Positions 36,016-44,204 of a DNA stretch of 64,000 bases are shown here, piece by piece. Every line of letters begins with the position of its first letter. Position 1 is the stretch's first letter. The stretch covers positions 62,001 to 126,000 of the forward strand of contig CAVRVO010000013.1 of assembly GCA_963724625.1 (NCBI GenBank), in the 5' to 3' direction. Made by a program: the position numbers and the translations under genes. Origin of the DNA: DATBVX01 sp963724625 (GTDB lineage Bacteria > Pseudomonadota > Gammaproteobacteria > Steroidobacterales > Steroidobacteraceae). The notes beneath the pieces are model-generated. The model was given only the letters and a program-made list of their open reading frames with translations. It was not told the DNA's origin and searched no databases.

Positions 36016-37070
36016 CCCACGCCGTGCCCGAAGAGTGGCGCCGCCTGGCGCTCGATCCGCCGCGCGCGTATGGGGATCCGGTAGCGCGTGGCAGACTGCG
36101 TGCCAGCCCAGACGATTTTGAGGTGCACGAAGAGTTGTCGTTCCGGCCGGATGGCCAGGGGTCACACTCCCTCCTGCGCGTGGTCAAGCGCGGGGCGAAT
36201 ACCGAATGGGTCGCAGGACAGCTGGCGCGATTTGCGGGCGTGCGAGCGAGCGATGTCGGCTTCGCGGGTCTGAAGGATCGGCATGCCGTGACCGGACAAT
36301 GGTTCAGCGTCCCGGCATCGAAGATCAGTGGTGCTGATTGGCTCGATCTGCAGCACCCCGAGTTCAGGGTGCACGAAGTGCACCCGCACTCGCGCAAGTT
36401 GCGGCGCGGTGCGCTGGCTGCCAACCGCTTCCGTATCTGCGTGCGCCAGTTCGATGCGGATGCCAGGGCACTCGAGGAGAGACTGGGCAGAATTGCGTGC
36501 TGCGGTGTGCCGAACTATTTTGGCCCGCAGCGCTTCGGACGAGAGACCGGCAACCTGTCGCGCGTTCAGGAGTGGATCGGCTCCGCGCGCCTGCCGCGGG
36601 CGCGGAGCGAACGAAGCTTCACGATTTCAGCCGCACGCAGCCTCGTATTCAACGCGATACTTGCCGAGCGTGTGATCGACCGTAGCTGGGATCATTTGCG
36701 GCCCGGTGACGTGGCAAATCTGGACGGCACCGGCAGCATCTTCGCGGTCGATGTGCCCACTACGGATCTGGAAGAGCGCTGCCGGGCGCTCGATATTCAC
36801 CCGACCGCACCACTTTGGGGTGCTGACACGCTCCGGTCCGCATCAGAGGTACGCGATATCGAGATGGCAGTGGAGCGGCGATTCCAGGCGGTTACCATGG
36901 TGCTCGCCGCTGCAGGCCTCACGCACGAGCGCAGGGCGCTGCGCCTGCGGGTTGCCGATCTGCAGGCGCATCCCGGAGATGGTGCGCTCACGCTCGAATT
37001 TCGACTCATGGCGGGTGCATTTGCGACCACAGTATTGCGCGAGCTGCTGGACGTGACAGGAGAGGGCTGA
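36012..37070 (+). CDS. truD: tRNA pseudouridine(13) synthase TruD
   Basis: Makes pseudouridine 13 in tRNA-Glu. Catalytic Asp89 lies in FAGLKDRHAVTGQWFS (E. coli Asp80). The block VPNYFGPQRFGRETGNL and the TruD insertion domain follow. ATG 36012 overlaps the ispF stop; 352 residues, normal length. The order ispD-ispF-truD-(surE) is the E. coli order, here with two genes inserted before surE. Confidence 0.95.
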   Translation: MTHAVPEEWRRLALDPPRAYGDPVARGRLRASPDDFEVHEELSFRPDGQGSHSLLRVVKRGANTEWVAGQLARFAGVRASDVGFAGLKDRHAVTGQWFSVPASKISGADWLDLQHPEFRVHEVHPHSRKLRRGALAANRFRICVRQFDADARALEERLGRIACCGVPNYFGPQRFGRETGNLSRVQEWIGSARLPRARSERSFTISAARSLVFNAILAERVIDRSWDHLRPGDVANLDGTGSIFAVDVPTTDLEERCRALDIHPTAPLWGADTLRSASEVRDIEMAVERRFQAVTMVLAAAGLTHERRALRLRVADLQAHPGDGALTLEFRLMAGAFATTVLRELLDVTGEG

Positions 37071-37072
37071 CG

Positions 37073-37828
37073 ATGCTGGAAATCATCGATCACGAGGTCG
37101 CGCGTGAAATCCGCTTTGCCCGCCCCCCCGTCAACGCCTTCAATGTAGAGCTGCTCGAGCGACTGAACGACGCGCTGGACGCAGCTCGAGCTGACGGTTG
37201 CGGCGCAATCGTGCTTTCGGGCCGCCCCGGGATGTTCACGGCCGGGCTCGACGTCCCCGAACTCCTGACACTCGATCGGAAACAGATGCTGCGAGGCTGG
37301 GAGGTTTTCTTTGGTGCGCAGGCGCGTCTCGCGGCGGCTCCAGTCCCAGTAGCCGCAGCAATCACCGGTCACAGTCCGGCCGGGGGCGCGGTTCTCGCTC
37401 TGTATTGCGATTACCGTGTGATGGCCGCCGGCAAATACCGGATCGGCCTCAACGAAGTGCAGGTGGGGTTGTTTCCAGGGCCAGTCATCTACGGCGCGTT
37501 GCGTCGGCTGGTCGGCGCCCGTGTTGCCGATCGGCTGATCACGGGCGGCGTCCTGCTGACGCCTGAAGAGGCGCTGGCGTCAGGACTGATCGATCGTGTA
37601 ACCGATGAAAGCGAAGTTATTCCGGCGACTCTCGAATGGGCGCGCCACTTTGCATCGCTGCCCCCCCTCGCGGTATCGCGCACCCGCGCCCTGGCGCGCG
37701 CCGACCTCGTCAATCTGGTCGCGAACCTCGGCCGCGCGGACTATGAGGCGATGAATGAAGCCTGGTTCAGCGCGGAAACACAGGCCACGCTGCGCGATCT
37801 CACCAAGCGCCTGCAGCGTAAGACCTGA
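37073..37828 (+). CDS. Crotonase-family protein, likely delta3-delta2-enoyl-CoA isomerase
   Basis: Crotonase-fold CoA enzyme of 251 residues. The oxyanion-hole segments are FTAGLD (55-60) and SPAGGAVLALYCDYR (101-115). In true hydratases the second segment carries a catalytic Glu; here that site is Ala/Leu. The other catalytic Glu is kept (Glu128 in RIGLNEVQVGL). This pattern matches eukaryotic-type enoyl-CoA isomerases (PAGG...GLNE), which move double bonds of unsaturated fatty acids for beta-oxidation. No other beta-oxidation gene is adjacent. The exact substrate is inference. Confidence 0.78.
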   Translation: MLEIIDHEVAREIRFARPPVNAFNVELLERLNDALDAARADGCGAIVLSGRPGMFTAGLDVPELLTLDRKQMLRGWEVFFGAQARLAAAPVPVAAAITGHSPAGGAVLALYCDYRVMAAGKYRIGLNEVQVGLFPGPVIYGALRRLVGARVADRLITGGVLLTPEEALASGLIDRVTDESEVIPATLEWARHFASLPPLAVSRTRALARADLVNLVANLGRADYEAMNEAWFSAETQATLRDLTKRLQRKT

Positions 37829-37845
37829 ACCTGGGCGGGCAAGCC

Positions 37846-38376
37846 TCACTGCCAGCGCAGCAGAACGTAGATAGCGCCGGTTCCGCCATCCACCGGTCGC
37901 GCCGAGCAGAAGGCAAGCACTGCGTCGGTTCGTTGCAGCAATGCGTTGACGGCATTCTTGATCACCGGACCGCGATGACCGGAACGCAGTCCCTTGCCGT
38001 GCACGATGCGCACGCAACGTGCCTGAGCGCGCAACATGCCCTCCAGGAATTCGCGCAGAGCCTGCTTCGCCTGGGCCACGGTGTGCCCGTGCAGATCGAG
38101 CTCCGCCTCAACGCGGTACTGGCCACGGCGTAACTTGCGTAACACCGAGTCCTGCACGCCCGCGCGCCGAAAGGTCAGCGCGTCGCCCGCTTCGCTGTAC
38201 AAGTCGCCGGGCTGCAATTCGAGGCTTTCGCGCAGCACTTCCAGATCGTCGAGTCGGGCGAAACGCGCCTGCGGCTGCGGTTTCGGGCGCACCGGCGTCT
38301 GCGCGCGCTGGCGCAGACGCTTCACGCCGCGTACGGCGTCGCGGAACAGACGCTTTTCTTCGCCGTCATCGCTCAT
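37846..38376 (-). CDS. Smr domain protein (SmrA/YdaL family)
   Basis: Small protein with a C-terminal Smr domain: LDLHGHTVAQAK (94-105), then VRIVHGKGLRSGHRGP (122-137). Smr domains bind and nick nucleic acids; related proteins in E. coli (SmrA, SmrB) cut mRNA, SmrB at collided ribosomes. The N-terminal ~85 residues are charged and family-typical (FRDAVRGVKRLRQR). 176 residues. It is the only minus-strand gene between 9.5 and 40.9 kb, convergent with the isomerase gene and divergent from surE. Confidence 0.85.
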   Translation of the reverse strand: MSDDGEEKRLFRDAVRGVKRLRQRAQTPVRPKPQPQARFARLDDLEVLRESLELQPGDLYSEAGDALTFRRAGVQDSVLRKLRRGQYRVEAELDLHGHTVAQAKQALREFLEGMLRAQARCVRIVHGKGLRSGHRGPVIKNAVNALLQRTDAVLAFCSARPVDGGTGAIYVLLRWQ

Positions 38377-38460
38377 CGAACACTCCGTCGCAATCTACCC
38401 GGCGTCCAAGCCCATCCAGTATAGTGACGCACGGATTTCTCTCGCCAGCTGCCGCCATCA

Positions 38461-39219
38461 GTGAAAATTCTGCTGAGTAACGATGACGGGTATCGCGCTG
38501 AAGGTATCCGTCATCTGGCCGTAGCGCTGCAGGGCCTTGCCGAGCTTACGGTAGTGGCACCAGAGCGCAATCGCAGCGGTGCCGGGCACTCTCTCACGCT
38601 CGATGTGCCGTTGCGCGTATTCCAGGTGGAACCAAACGTGTACTACGTCAACGGGACTCCGACCGACTGCGTCCACCTGGCAATCTCGGGGCTGTTCGAC
38701 TACGAGCACGACATGGTGGTCTCGGGTATCAATGACGGTGCCAATCTCGGCGATGACGTCCTGTACTCGGGAACGGTTGCAGCCGCCATCGAGGGGCGCT
38801 TTCTGGGGCTGCCCACCATAGCAGTCTCTTTGTGCACCGAGCCTGGAAGCGCGCGGAACTTCGCAACGGCCGGGCGAATCGCGCGCGACCTGGTGTCGCA
38901 CCTGACGCGCGCGCCGCTACACGCCTCGACGATTCTCAACGTCAATGTGCCGGACCGGCCCTACGAAACCTTGCGAGGAATCGAGGCGACGCGACTCGGA
39001 TTCCGCCATCGTTCCGCGCCCGTCGTTCGTGCTGAGGACCCCAGGGGCAGACCCATCTACTGGGTGGGTCCGGCCGGACCGGAGCAGGAAGCGGGACCGG
39101 GAACAGACTTCAATGCCGTGGCCACGGGGTTTGTCTCGGTCACACCGTTACAGATCGATCTGACGCGGCACGCTGCCATTGACGAGGTCGGACACTGGTT
39201 GCGAGGCATTGATGGTTGA
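38461..39219 (+). CDS. surE: 5'/3'-nucleotidase SurE
   Basis: Stationary-phase survival nucleotidase. GTG 38461 gives MKILLSNDDGY with the metal-binding NDD at 7-9; APERNRSGAGHSLTL, YVNGTPTDCVHLA and VVSGINDGANLGDDVLYSGTV follow. 252 residues. Starts the surE-pcm-nlpD group, the reverse-read order of the E. coli rpoS neighbourhood. Confidence 0.97.
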   Translation: MKILLSNDDGYRAEGIRHLAVALQGLAELTVVAPERNRSGAGHSLTLDVPLRVFQVEPNVYYVNGTPTDCVHLAISGLFDYEHDMVVSGINDGANLGDDVLYSGTVAAAIEGRFLGLPTIAVSLCTEPGSARNFATAGRIARDLVSHLTRAPLHASTILNVNVPDRPYETLRGIEATRLGFRHRSAPVVRAEDPRGRPIYWVGPAGPEQEAGPGTDFNAVATGFVSVTPLQIDLTRHAAIDEVGHWLRGIDG

Positions 39220-39883
39220 CTCGCGGCTCAATGGTATCGGCATGACATCAGCGCGCACGCGCGAGCGGCTGGTGCAGCGGCTCAAGGACAGCGGCATTCG
39301 CAATCCCGTGGTGCTCGACCGGATTCGGGGCGTACCGCGGCATCTGTTCGTTGATGAAGCCCTGGCGAGCCGGGCGTATGAGGATGTGGCGTTGCCGATC
39401 GGGTTCGGTCAGACCATTTCCCAACCGTGGATCGTCGCACGCATGACCGAGGCGCTCATCGAAGGTGGGGCGCCGGAGAAGGTGCTCGAGATCGGTACCG
39501 GCTGCGGCTACCAGACCGCCGTGCTGGCCCCGCTCGTCGGCAGGATCTATTCGATCGAGCGGCTGGAACCGTTGTACGAGCGCGCGCGCGAACGGCTCAA
39601 GGTACTGGGAATTCGAAATGTCCGTCTGAAGCATGGCGATGGCACCAAGGGCTGGCCTACCCAAGCGCCGTTCGATGGAATCCTGGTGGCTGCCGCTCCG
39701 CATGCAGTGCCGGATGCGTTGCTCAAGCAACTCGCACCGGGCGGGCGCATCGTGGTTCCTATCGGTTCGGAAGGCGGGCAGGAGCTGGTGCGCATCACCC
39801 GCGAAGAGGGCCGCCTGAAACGCGAAAAGCTGGGGGCAGTTGCCTTCGTCCCGCTGATCCAGGGGCCGGTTTCGATCGCGTGA
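39212..39883 (+). CDS. pcm: Protein-L-isoaspartate O-methyltransferase
   Basis: Repairs isoaspartyl damage in proteins using SAM. SAM-binding motif I is VLEIGTGCGYQTAVL; the family block ALPIGFGQTISQPWIVARMTE precedes it and HGDGTKGW follows. ATG 39212 (overlapping the surE stop) gives 223 residues; ATG 39242 (MTSARTRERL) would give 213, closer to E. coli's 208, so the start is uncertain. Confidence 0.94.
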   Translation: MVDSRLNGIGMTSARTRERLVQRLKDSGIRNPVVLDRIRGVPRHLFVDEALASRAYEDVALPIGFGQTISQPWIVARMTEALIEGGAPEKVLEIGTGCGYQTAVLAPLVGRIYSIERLEPLYERARERLKVLGIRNVRLKHGDGTKGWPTQAPFDGILVAAAPHAVPDALLKQLAPGGRIVVPIGSEGGQELVRITREEGRLKREKLGAVAFVPLIQGPVSIA

Positions 39884-39893
39884 GCCGACCACC

Positions 39894-40610
39894 ATGAGCA
39901 GGTCATGCGCGTCCCGGCTGACGTGCTGGCCGCGACTACTGGGGGCGGTGAGCGTCGCGGTCGTGGTGGCAATTGCAGGCTGCGGCACCCCGTATCGGAA
40001 GCCTGACTCACGCACGTACACCGTCCGATCGGGAGACACCGTCTACTCGATAGCCTGGCGACATGGCGTCGACTATCGCGATCTCGCACGTTGGAACAAG
40101 TTGCCCGGCGACTACCGCATCTATCCGGGGCAGGTGCTCGAACTCCGAGGAGCGGCCGGCCCGCAGCGACCAGCGCCGCCCGCTTCCGCCAAGACGGGCG
40201 CCCTTGCAGGCAAGCCCCCAGCGCCTCCGGCGGCGGACGACGTTTCGGTCTGGCTATGGCCGACGGAAGGAGAGATCGCGGCGGTACGCCACGCACCCAC
40301 GGATTCTCAAGGCCTGACGATCTCCGGACACGAGGGCCAGGTCGTTCGAGCGACTGCGGCCGGCAGGGTCGTGTACACCGGCAGCGGGCTGCGTGGGTTT
40401 GGAAACCTGCTCATCATCAAACACAGCAATGTGTTTCTGAGCGCCTACGGGCACAATCGGGGACTCAAGGTAAAAGAGGGCGACCAAGTCGAGGCGGGTC
40501 AGCAGGTTGCTGAGATGGGGCTGGGCCCCGGCCAGGCGCCGATGCTCTATTTCGAGATTCGATACAACGGTCGACCGGTCGATCCGCGCTGGTATCTGCC
40601 GCCTAGATAA
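39894..40610 (+). CDS. nlpD: NlpD-like lipoprotein, LysM plus degenerate LytM (M23) domain
   Basis: Probable outer-membrane lipoprotein that activates cell-wall amidases at division. Lipobox VAIAGC with Cys30, LysM domain about 41-84 (YTVRSGDTVYSIAWRHGV), a Pro/Ala linker, then a LytM domain about 118-238. The M23 zinc motif HLHFE is MLYFE here and the preceding His-containing motif is altered, so it should be non-catalytic, as NlpD and EnvC are. 238 residues, shorter than E. coli's 379. In E. coli rpoS follows; here no gene follows for 330 bases. Confidence 0.9.
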   Translation: MSRSCASRLTCWPRLLGAVSVAVVVAIAGCGTPYRKPDSRTYTVRSGDTVYSIAWRHGVDYRDLARWNKLPGDYRIYPGQVLELRGAAGPQRPAPPASAKTGALAGKPPAPPAADDVSVWLWPTEGEIAAVRHAPTDSQGLTISGHEGQVVRATAAGRVVYTGSGLRGFGNLLIIKHSNVFLSAYGHNRGLKVKEGDQVEAGQQVAEMGLGPGQAPMLYFEIRYNGRPVDPRWYLPPR

Positions 40611-40617
40611 CGACATG

Positions 40618-40636
40618 CGTTAGATCAGGTCTAACG
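40618..40636 (+). terminator. Small hairpin after nlpD
   Basis: CGTTAGA (40618-40624) and TCTAACG (40630-40636) form a 7-bp stem with a five-base loop, starting eight bases after the nlpD stop. No run of T follows, so intrinsic termination is not assured. Confidence 0.3.
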
Positions 40637-40758
40637 TGGGTGAGGGCGCATTCGCCTTTAGGAACGGGTACTTCCGTGCTCTTCCAAGTTTGCTTCTAGG
40701 CAAGGGCTATGCTTAACATGTCGCCAAACAAAGACATGCATTGCTGCGGACAAGCGAT

Positions 40759-40910
40759 ACCGGGAGAAGACACAGGGGCGAAGGGGGAAGTCAGAAGAAC
40801 AATAAGAACAAGTGAGAACAAGAAGAAGAAAGTTGCAATTGTTCGAATGTGTCAGCTTCGAATGATTGGTTGGTTGATTGAAGCTTTTGTTCCCTGTGTC
40901 TTCTCCCGGT
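40759..40910. repeat. 152-bp element with perfect 19-bp terminal inverted repeats
   Basis: ACCGGGAGAAGACACAGGG (40759-40777) and its exact reverse complement (40892-40910) flank 114 bases. By hand count the interior is about 39% GC against roughly 65% in neighbouring genes. Its left half is a purine-rich tract and its right half carries TTCGAATG twice (40842 and 40857). The layout fits a small non-autonomous mobile element (MITE) or a paired REP-like element of the kind moved by RAYT transposases. No clear target-site duplication or transposase is visible, so class and mobility are inference. Confidence 0.6.
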
Positions 40911-40941
40911 CTCGTTTCAGTGGTCCCTGCCTCCAGCCCTC

Positions 40942-41331
40942 TCAGTTAGCTATCGGTGTCGCGCTGATGATCAACGCCGCCGCCACGCGTCGGCCCTCCT
41001 GGACCAATACGTTATAGGTCCGGCACGCGGCACGCGTATCCATCACTTCGAAGCCGATCCCCGCAGCTTGTATGGCTGCACCGATGGCCGATGCAGGGAA
41101 CACCTGTCGCTCGCCGGTGCCGAGCAAGATGATCTGCGGTTTGAGGGCGAGTACCGCCTGCAGATGATCGAGTTGCAGCTCCTCGACACTACCCGGCGGC
41201 CAATCGAAAACGATCTCGCTGGCGGTGAGAACCACGCTGCGGCGAATCACGTGCTCGCGAACACGCAGTTCACCTGGGGCACAGGCGCGTACGAGGTTGG
41301 CTTCGGCGTCCGACTGCAGACTGAATTGCAC
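40942..41331 (-). CDS. Mth938/NDUFAF3-like domain protein (DUF498)
   Basis: Small protein of the Mth938 family; eukaryotic relatives (NDUFAF3) help assemble respiratory complex I, while the bacterial role is unknown. Typical blocks are VLALKPQIILLGTGERQVFP and DTRAACRTYNVLVQEGRRVAAALI. GTG 41331 gives VQFSLQSDAEANLVRACAPG and 129 residues, the usual size. The frame is open to 41445 with ATG starts, but those would overlap the divergent gene and lack family similarity. Confidence 0.78.
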   Translation of the reverse strand: MQFSLQSDAEANLVRACAPGELRVREHVIRRSVVLTASEIVFDWPPGSVEELQLDHLQAVLALKPQIILLGTGERQVFPASAIGAAIQAAGIGFEVMDTRAACRTYNVLVQEGRRVAAALIISATPIAN

Positions 41332-41407
41332 GTGACGAAGCTTAAGTGATCGATGGATTCTGAGATACTTACCGGGCGATGCATAGCAGCAGACCGATAG
41401 CACGATC

Positions 41408-42403
41408 GTGCACGAGCTCATCCTGATTTTTACCGATCTGTTCATCGCCGAAGGCGCAGTTATCCCGCAATCCGTACCGGCTCTGCCCGCGCTGAGCGCG
41501 CTCTTGACGCGCGGCGAGGTGCAGTTCTGCGGCGACTGGCGACACTGGGTTTTGCGCGACGTCGCCGGGTGCGACGTACTGCCAGTGCCCGTGGCAGCGA
41601 TTTCGCGTCACGCAGTCCCGCCCGAAGGTGCGTGCGATGGAGCGGAGCACGGTTGGTGGCTGGCGACTCCGGTGCATCTGGATGCCGGCCTGACACGAGT
41701 GAACATGAGTGCGCAGCCGGTCAGCCTGAGCGCCGAGGAGTGGAGAGCAGTTGCTGCGGAGTTCAGTCGATTGTTCGCGGCGGATGGCTTTCAATTCTCG
41801 ACCGGCACGGGTGTTGCCGCGGTCCTCGCCGCTTCGAGCGCGATCGAGGCGATCACTACTGACCCCATGCGCGTGCTCGGCCAGGACGTCGAACCGGCGT
41901 TGCCCAGCGGTCCTGACGGCAGAGCGCTGCGTCGCCTGATGACCGGTGTGCAGATGTGGCTGCATGACCATCCACTGAATGAGACCCGTCGCCAGCGTGG
42001 CGAGCCGACGGTGAATTGTTTGTGGATCTGGGGTGGCGGGACGGAGCCCGAGGCCTTCCCGCTTCGGCAACTGCCGCGACTGCTGTCGGCAGATCCATAC
42101 CTGCTGGGGTTGTGGCGGCTCGTGAAAGGACGTGTCGAGGCTGAGGCAGGGCATTTCGATGCTTTGGCCGTTTCCGACCTCGACTGCGCCATCGTGACCT
42201 TGGAATGCACGCGGAGCTCTGATCTCACTCAGCGGCTGGACGAGATCGATCGACAGTGGATGGCGCCAGTGTTGCGTGCGCTCCGCGAAGGCCGCCTCGA
42301 GTCTCTGGTATTGCATTTGAACGATCGGCTGTTGCGTGTGAGCCGATTCGATGCATTCCGCTTCTGGCGCACGCGCCGCCACTGGCTCGAGGCAGCAGCA
42401 TGA
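41408..42403 (+). CDS. RpfE-like protein (phosphoglycerate-mutase-like regulatory family)
   Basis: 331-residue protein from GTG 41408. I assign it to the RpfE/YhhI-like group, whose members sit upstream of recJ in Xanthomonas, on its length, its position before recJ-prfB-lysS and internal sequence such as VNCLWIWGGGT, TGVQMWLHDHP and a C-terminal RFDAFRFWRTRRHWL. Related proteins are annotated as cofactor-independent phosphoglycerate mutase-like, but I see no full set of that enzyme's metal ligands. Molecular function is unknown. Overlaps recJ by ATGA. Confidence 0.6.
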   Translation: MHELILIFTDLFIAEGAVIPQSVPALPALSALLTRGEVQFCGDWRHWVLRDVAGCDVLPVPVAAISRHAVPPEGACDGAEHGWWLATPVHLDAGLTRVNMSAQPVSLSAEEWRAVAAEFSRLFAADGFQFSTGTGVAAVLAASSAIEAITTDPMRVLGQDVEPALPSGPDGRALRRLMTGVQMWLHDHPLNETRRQRGEPTVNCLWIWGGGTEPEAFPLRQLPRLLSADPYLLGLWRLVKGRVEAEAGHFDALAVSDLDCAIVTLECTRSSDLTQRLDEIDRQWMAPVLRALREGRLESLVLHLNDRLLRVSRFDAFRFWRTRRHWLEAAA

Positions 42404-44124
42404 TGACACGGGTGATTCGACGCCGCGCTGGCGCCGTGCCGGCGGAGTTCGGGCGCGAGCTGCATCCCGTAGTGCGCCGCGTTTACGCAGCCCGAGGCCT
42501 CACCTCCAGCGGTGACCTCTCTCTGGGGCTCGACCAGCTTCTCCCGGTCAGCAGCCTGGAAGGACTCGATGCCGCAATCGAGGTGCTGCTCGAACATCTG
42601 GCGCGTGGAACGCGGGTGCTCGTCGTTGGTGACTTCGATGCCGATGGTGCAACCAGCTCGGCGCTCGTCGTGCGCGCGCTGCGACGCTTGGGTTTCGGGA
42701 ACGTGGGTTACCTGGTGCCGAACCGCTTTCGCTACGGGTATGGCCTCACACCGGAGATAGTCGCGCTCGCCGCGGAGCAATCGCCCGGCCTGATCGTCAC
42801 CGTCGACAACGGCATATCCAGCCATGCGGGCGTCGCCGAGGCCAGGCTCCGCGGAATCGACGTGCTCGTCACGGATCATCACCTGCCGACGGCCGAGCTG
42901 CCGGCGGCGCGCGCGATCGTCAACCCCAACCTCGCGGGAGCGCGCTTCGCAAGCCACGCTCTCGCAGGCGTCGGTGTCGCGTTCTACGTGCTCGCCGCCC
43001 TGGTTCGGCGTCTGCAGGAGCGGGGCTCTGCTGCGGCCGGAGACTTCAGCCTTGCGCAGTATCTGGACCTGGTCGCCTTGGGCACAGTTGCGGACCTCGT
43101 GCCGCTGGATCGCAACAATCGCATTCTGGTCTCACAGGGCCTGAAGCGTATCCGTGCGGGCCGCTGTGTCGCCGGTATCACGGCGCTGCTCGAGCAGGCG
43201 AATCGAATACCTTCCGGGATCGTCGCGCAGGACCTGGGCTTTGCGGTCGCTCCGAGGCTCAATGCCGCCGGGAGGCTCGATGACATGAGCCTGGGGATCG
43301 AGTGCCTGCTGACTGACGATCTCAGCGAGGCTCGCCAGCTGGCCGCGCGGCTGAGTGAGCTCAACGAGGAGCGGCGCGAGATCGAGCAACGCATGCAGGC
43401 GGAGGCGCTCGCCGCCGTGGCGCAATTGCATCTCGAGAGTCGCGGCGTCATGGCGGGTAGCTTGTGTCTGTTCGACGAGTCGTGGCATCAGGGCGTGGTC
43501 GGACTGGTCGCGTCGCGCGTAAAGGATCGCGTTCATCGTCCCGTGATCGCATTCGCACGGGCTGAAGACGGGACACTGCGAGGCTCGGCGCGTTCGGTCG
43601 CTGGGGTGCATATCCGCGATGTGCTTGACGCGGTGGCGGCGCGCGATCCGGGACTGCTGGATCGCTTCGGCGGTCACGCCATGGCCGCTGGCGTAACGCT
43701 TCATTCTGCGAAACTCGAGCGTTTCGCCGCAGCCTTCACTACCGAAGTGGATCGGTGGCTCGACCCGTCAGCCCAGGGATTCATCGATACGGACGGGGAG
43801 CTGGCACCCGAAGAGCTCACGCTTGTTACTGCGCTCGAGCTACGCGCGGCCGGCCCCTGGGGGCAGGCATTCCCCGAACCCGCTTTCGATGGGGAATTCG
43901 AACTGCTCGATTGTCGCGTGGTGGGCGAGCGCCACCTCAAATTGCGGGTGCGTCCGCTTGCGACCGGTGAAGCCCTCGATGCGATTGCGTTTGGCTATAT
44001 CGAAGACGGACAACCAGACCTGTCCCGTGGCCGCGCGCGTCTGGCGTATCGCCTCGATGTGAACGAGTATCTGGGCACCCGGCGCCTGCAACTCGTGGTC
44101 GAGCATCTCGCGCGCGAGGCTTAG
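42400..44124 (+). CDS. recJ: Single-stranded-DNA-specific 5'-3' exonuclease RecJ
   Basis: Acts in RecF-pathway recombination, mismatch repair and base excision. DHH domain with VGDFDADG (77-84), VTVDNGIS and VTDHHLP; the DHHA1 domain has RFGGHAMAAGVTL; a C-terminal OB-fold follows. ATG 42400 gives 574 residues (E. coli 577) and overlaps the preceding stop by ATGA. In-frame codons upstream lie inside the RpfE-like gene. Confidence 0.96.
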   Translation: MMTRVIRRRAGAVPAEFGRELHPVVRRVYAARGLTSSGDLSLGLDQLLPVSSLEGLDAAIEVLLEHLARGTRVLVVGDFDADGATSSALVVRALRRLGFGNVGYLVPNRFRYGYGLTPEIVALAAEQSPGLIVTVDNGISSHAGVAEARLRGIDVLVTDHHLPTAELPAARAIVNPNLAGARFASHALAGVGVAFYVLAALVRRLQERGSAAAGDFSLAQYLDLVALGTVADLVPLDRNNRILVSQGLKRIRAGRCVAGITALLEQANRIPSGIVAQDLGFAVAPRLNAAGRLDDMSLGIECLLTDDLSEARQLAARLSELNEERREIEQRMQAEALAAVAQLHLESRGVMAGSLCLFDESWHQGVVGLVASRVKDRVHRPVIAFARAEDGTLRGSARSVAGVHIRDVLDAVAARDPGLLDRFGGHAMAAGVTLHSAKLERFAAAFTTEVDRWLDPSAQGFIDTDGELAPEELTLVTALELRAAGPWGQAFPEPAFDGEFELLDCRVVGERHLKLRVRPLATGEALDAIAFGYIEDGQPDLSRGRARLAYRLDVNEYLGTRRLQLVVEHLAREA

Positions 44125-44204
44125 GGAAGGTCAGTTTGCGGGTTTCATGGCTGAGCCGCCGCTCGTGATAGCATGTCGGGCCTTTTCAGTTCCCCGGAAA
44201 GTTT

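Larger units (their letters stand above)
40611..40941. other. Gene-free, relatively AT-rich gap between nlpD and the Mth938-like gene
   Basis: These 331 bases hold no supportable gene. Contents in order: a short hairpin just after nlpD (40618-40636), a smaller inverted repeat (CATGTC/GACATG at 40717-40722 and 40733-40738), and the 152-base element with 19-bp inverted ends (40759-40910). A 103-codon open frame at 40709-41017 crosses the element and shows no coding character. Confidence 0.6.

Noticed and set aside
40709..41017. Open frame of 103 codons across the nlpD-Mth938 gap
   Set aside because: It crosses the inverted-repeat element and enters the Mth938-like gene antisense, has no recognisable domain, and its Lys-rich stretch simply reflects the purine tract.
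42256..42399. Possible N-terminal extension of RecJ
   Set aside because: It lies within the RpfE-like gene in another frame; ATG 42400 has the ATGA overlap and gives the normal RecJ length.
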